From Acidobacteriota bacterium (GTDB lineage: Bacteria > Acidobacteriota > Terriglobia > Terriglobales > Acidobacteriaceae), in the NCBI GenBank assembly GCA_021781255.1, contig JAJXXG010000059.1, positions 1 to 7,170 on the forward strand: a DNA stretch of 7,170 nt, written 5' to 3'. The position numbers were made by a program, and so were the translations under genes. This document shows positions 6,583 to 7,170 of this stretch, one piece after another; positions within the stretch are counted from its first letter, which is position 1, and every line of letters starts with the position of its first letter. The notes below the pieces were generated by a model. It ran no database searches, had not been told where the DNA came from, and saw only the letters and a program-made list of their open reading frames with translations.

Positions 6583-7170
6583 ATGAAATGTGTGGATTCC
6601 GGCAACAAACTGACGATGCGCGTGGTTCGGCGCCTGGCTTTCCTGCGGCAGAAGCATCTGTTGTTCGTCGGTTGCTGGTGTTTGCTGGGCACTTTGCTCT
6701 CGCCTCGCGCCGCGGTCTCATTGCAGACTTCGCTGAACGGCGGATTGGGTCAGACTGCAGTTGGTCAAAGTGCTCCTGATTGCACGGATCCGAGCTCAGC
6801 CAATCTGCCGGAATGTGCGAACAGCGGGCAGGGAGCAGCGGGTGGATCCCTCATCAATCCGATGGGCGCGGGACAGGTGCCGGCGCAGGCTGGGGGATCG
6901 ATTCCAGGCACCGGCCTGAACTATTCCGACGTGGAACGATTCGGGCAAGGCAGGCAGTCTCAGCAGCGGCAGCCGGTAAGACCGCCAGAGCCGCTGACGG
7001 AGTTTCAACGATTTGTCGCTGCAACGACGGGCCAGGTTTTGCCAATCTACGGCGCCGATTTGTTCCGCAACATCCCATCGACGTTTGCCCCGATGGACAT
7101 GTCGCCTGTTCCATCGGACTATGTAATCGGTCCCGACGATGAGTTGCGCATCCGCACATGGGGACAGGTG
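6583..7170 (+). CDS. Wza/KpsD-like outer-membrane polysaccharide export protein, N-terminal part
   Basis: 196 codons are visible, open to the right edge. Such proteins form or feed the outer-membrane channel that releases exopolysaccharide or capsule. In-frame starts are ATG at 6565, 6583 and 6616. I list 6583; 6616 gives the neatest signal peptide (MRVVRRLAF, then LLFVGCWCLLGTLL, then SPRAAVS), while 6565 has the better but distant GGAGAG. After the signal comes a roughly 90-residue linker rich in G, Q, S and P with two cysteines (67 and 78, counting from 6583). Then come LTEFQRFVAATTGQVLPIYG (138-157), LFRNIPSTFAP (160-170) and YVIGPDDELRIRTWGQ (180-195), which is the opening strand of the polysaccharide-export domain (usual pattern YxIGPGDxLxIxVWG). 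The SLBB domains expected in the family lie beyond the window. Divergent from the glycosyltransferase gene. Confidence 0.9.
   Translation, partial: MKCVDSGNKLTMRVVRRLAFLRQKHLLFVGCWCLLGTLLSPRAAVSLQTSLNGGLGQTAVGQSAPDCTDPSSANLPECANSGQGAAGGSLINPMGAGQVPAQAGGSIPGTGLNYSDVERFGQGRQSQQRQPVRPPEPLTEFQRFVAATTGQVLPIYGADLFRNIPSTFAPMDMSPVPSDYVIGPDDELRIRTWGQV

Noticed and set aside
6381..6692. Minus-strand 103-codon frame across the divergent region
   Set aside because: Overlaps the N-terminus of the export gene and both promoter areas; composition looks random.

Overview
The window looks like part of an exopolysaccharide / O-antigen-type polysaccharide locus of a Gram-negative bacterium. It carries an outer-membrane polysaccharide export protein, family-4 glycosyltransferases, the first two enzymes of the CDP-6-deoxyhexose pathway and a secreted beta-helix protein. 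The style of the export protein and of the beta-helix protein reminds me of Acidobacteriota (Terriglobia). This is recognition from memory, not a search, so the taxonomic call is tentative.

Layout, right to left for the minus strand. At the right edge a plus-strand gene begins (about 6583 to the edge) for a Wza/KpsD-like export protein; it is cut by the window just as its export domain starts. It is divergent from a minus-strand WbaZ-like GT4 glycosyltransferase (6396-5122), with a 186-bp shared intergenic region. One base after that gene's stop lies a second GT4 gene (5120 to about 4486). This copy is broken: an in-frame amber codon at 4866-4868, a probable frameshift near 4600, and no C-terminal (nucleotide-sugar-binding) half. 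About 515 bp without a recognisable gene follow (3971-4485), with a candidate promoter for the next gene. A signal-peptide-bearing parallel beta-helix protein (3970 or 3922 down to 2222) comes next. After a 388-bp non-coding leader with notable inverted repeats come rfbF (glucose-1-phosphate cytidylyltransferase, 1833-1057) and rfbG (CDP-glucose 4,6-dehydratase, 1060 to the left edge), overlapping by 4 bp.

How they fit together: RfbF and RfbG would convert glucose-1-phosphate to CDP-4-keto-6-deoxyglucose, the precursor of 3,6-dideoxyhexoses and related sugars. The GT4 enzymes would add sugars to the lipid-linked repeat unit in the cytoplasm. The export protein would form or feed the outer-membrane channel. 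The secreted beta-helix protein could cut, modify or bind the finished polymer. The most unusual points are the amber-interrupted glycosyltransferase, the beta-helix protein whose C-terminus resembles phage tail-fibre tips, and the rfbF leader with two mutually exclusive stems. I see no RNA genes, CRISPR array, insertion sequence or integrase. I found no convincing undescribed system; the candidates are listed with modest scores.
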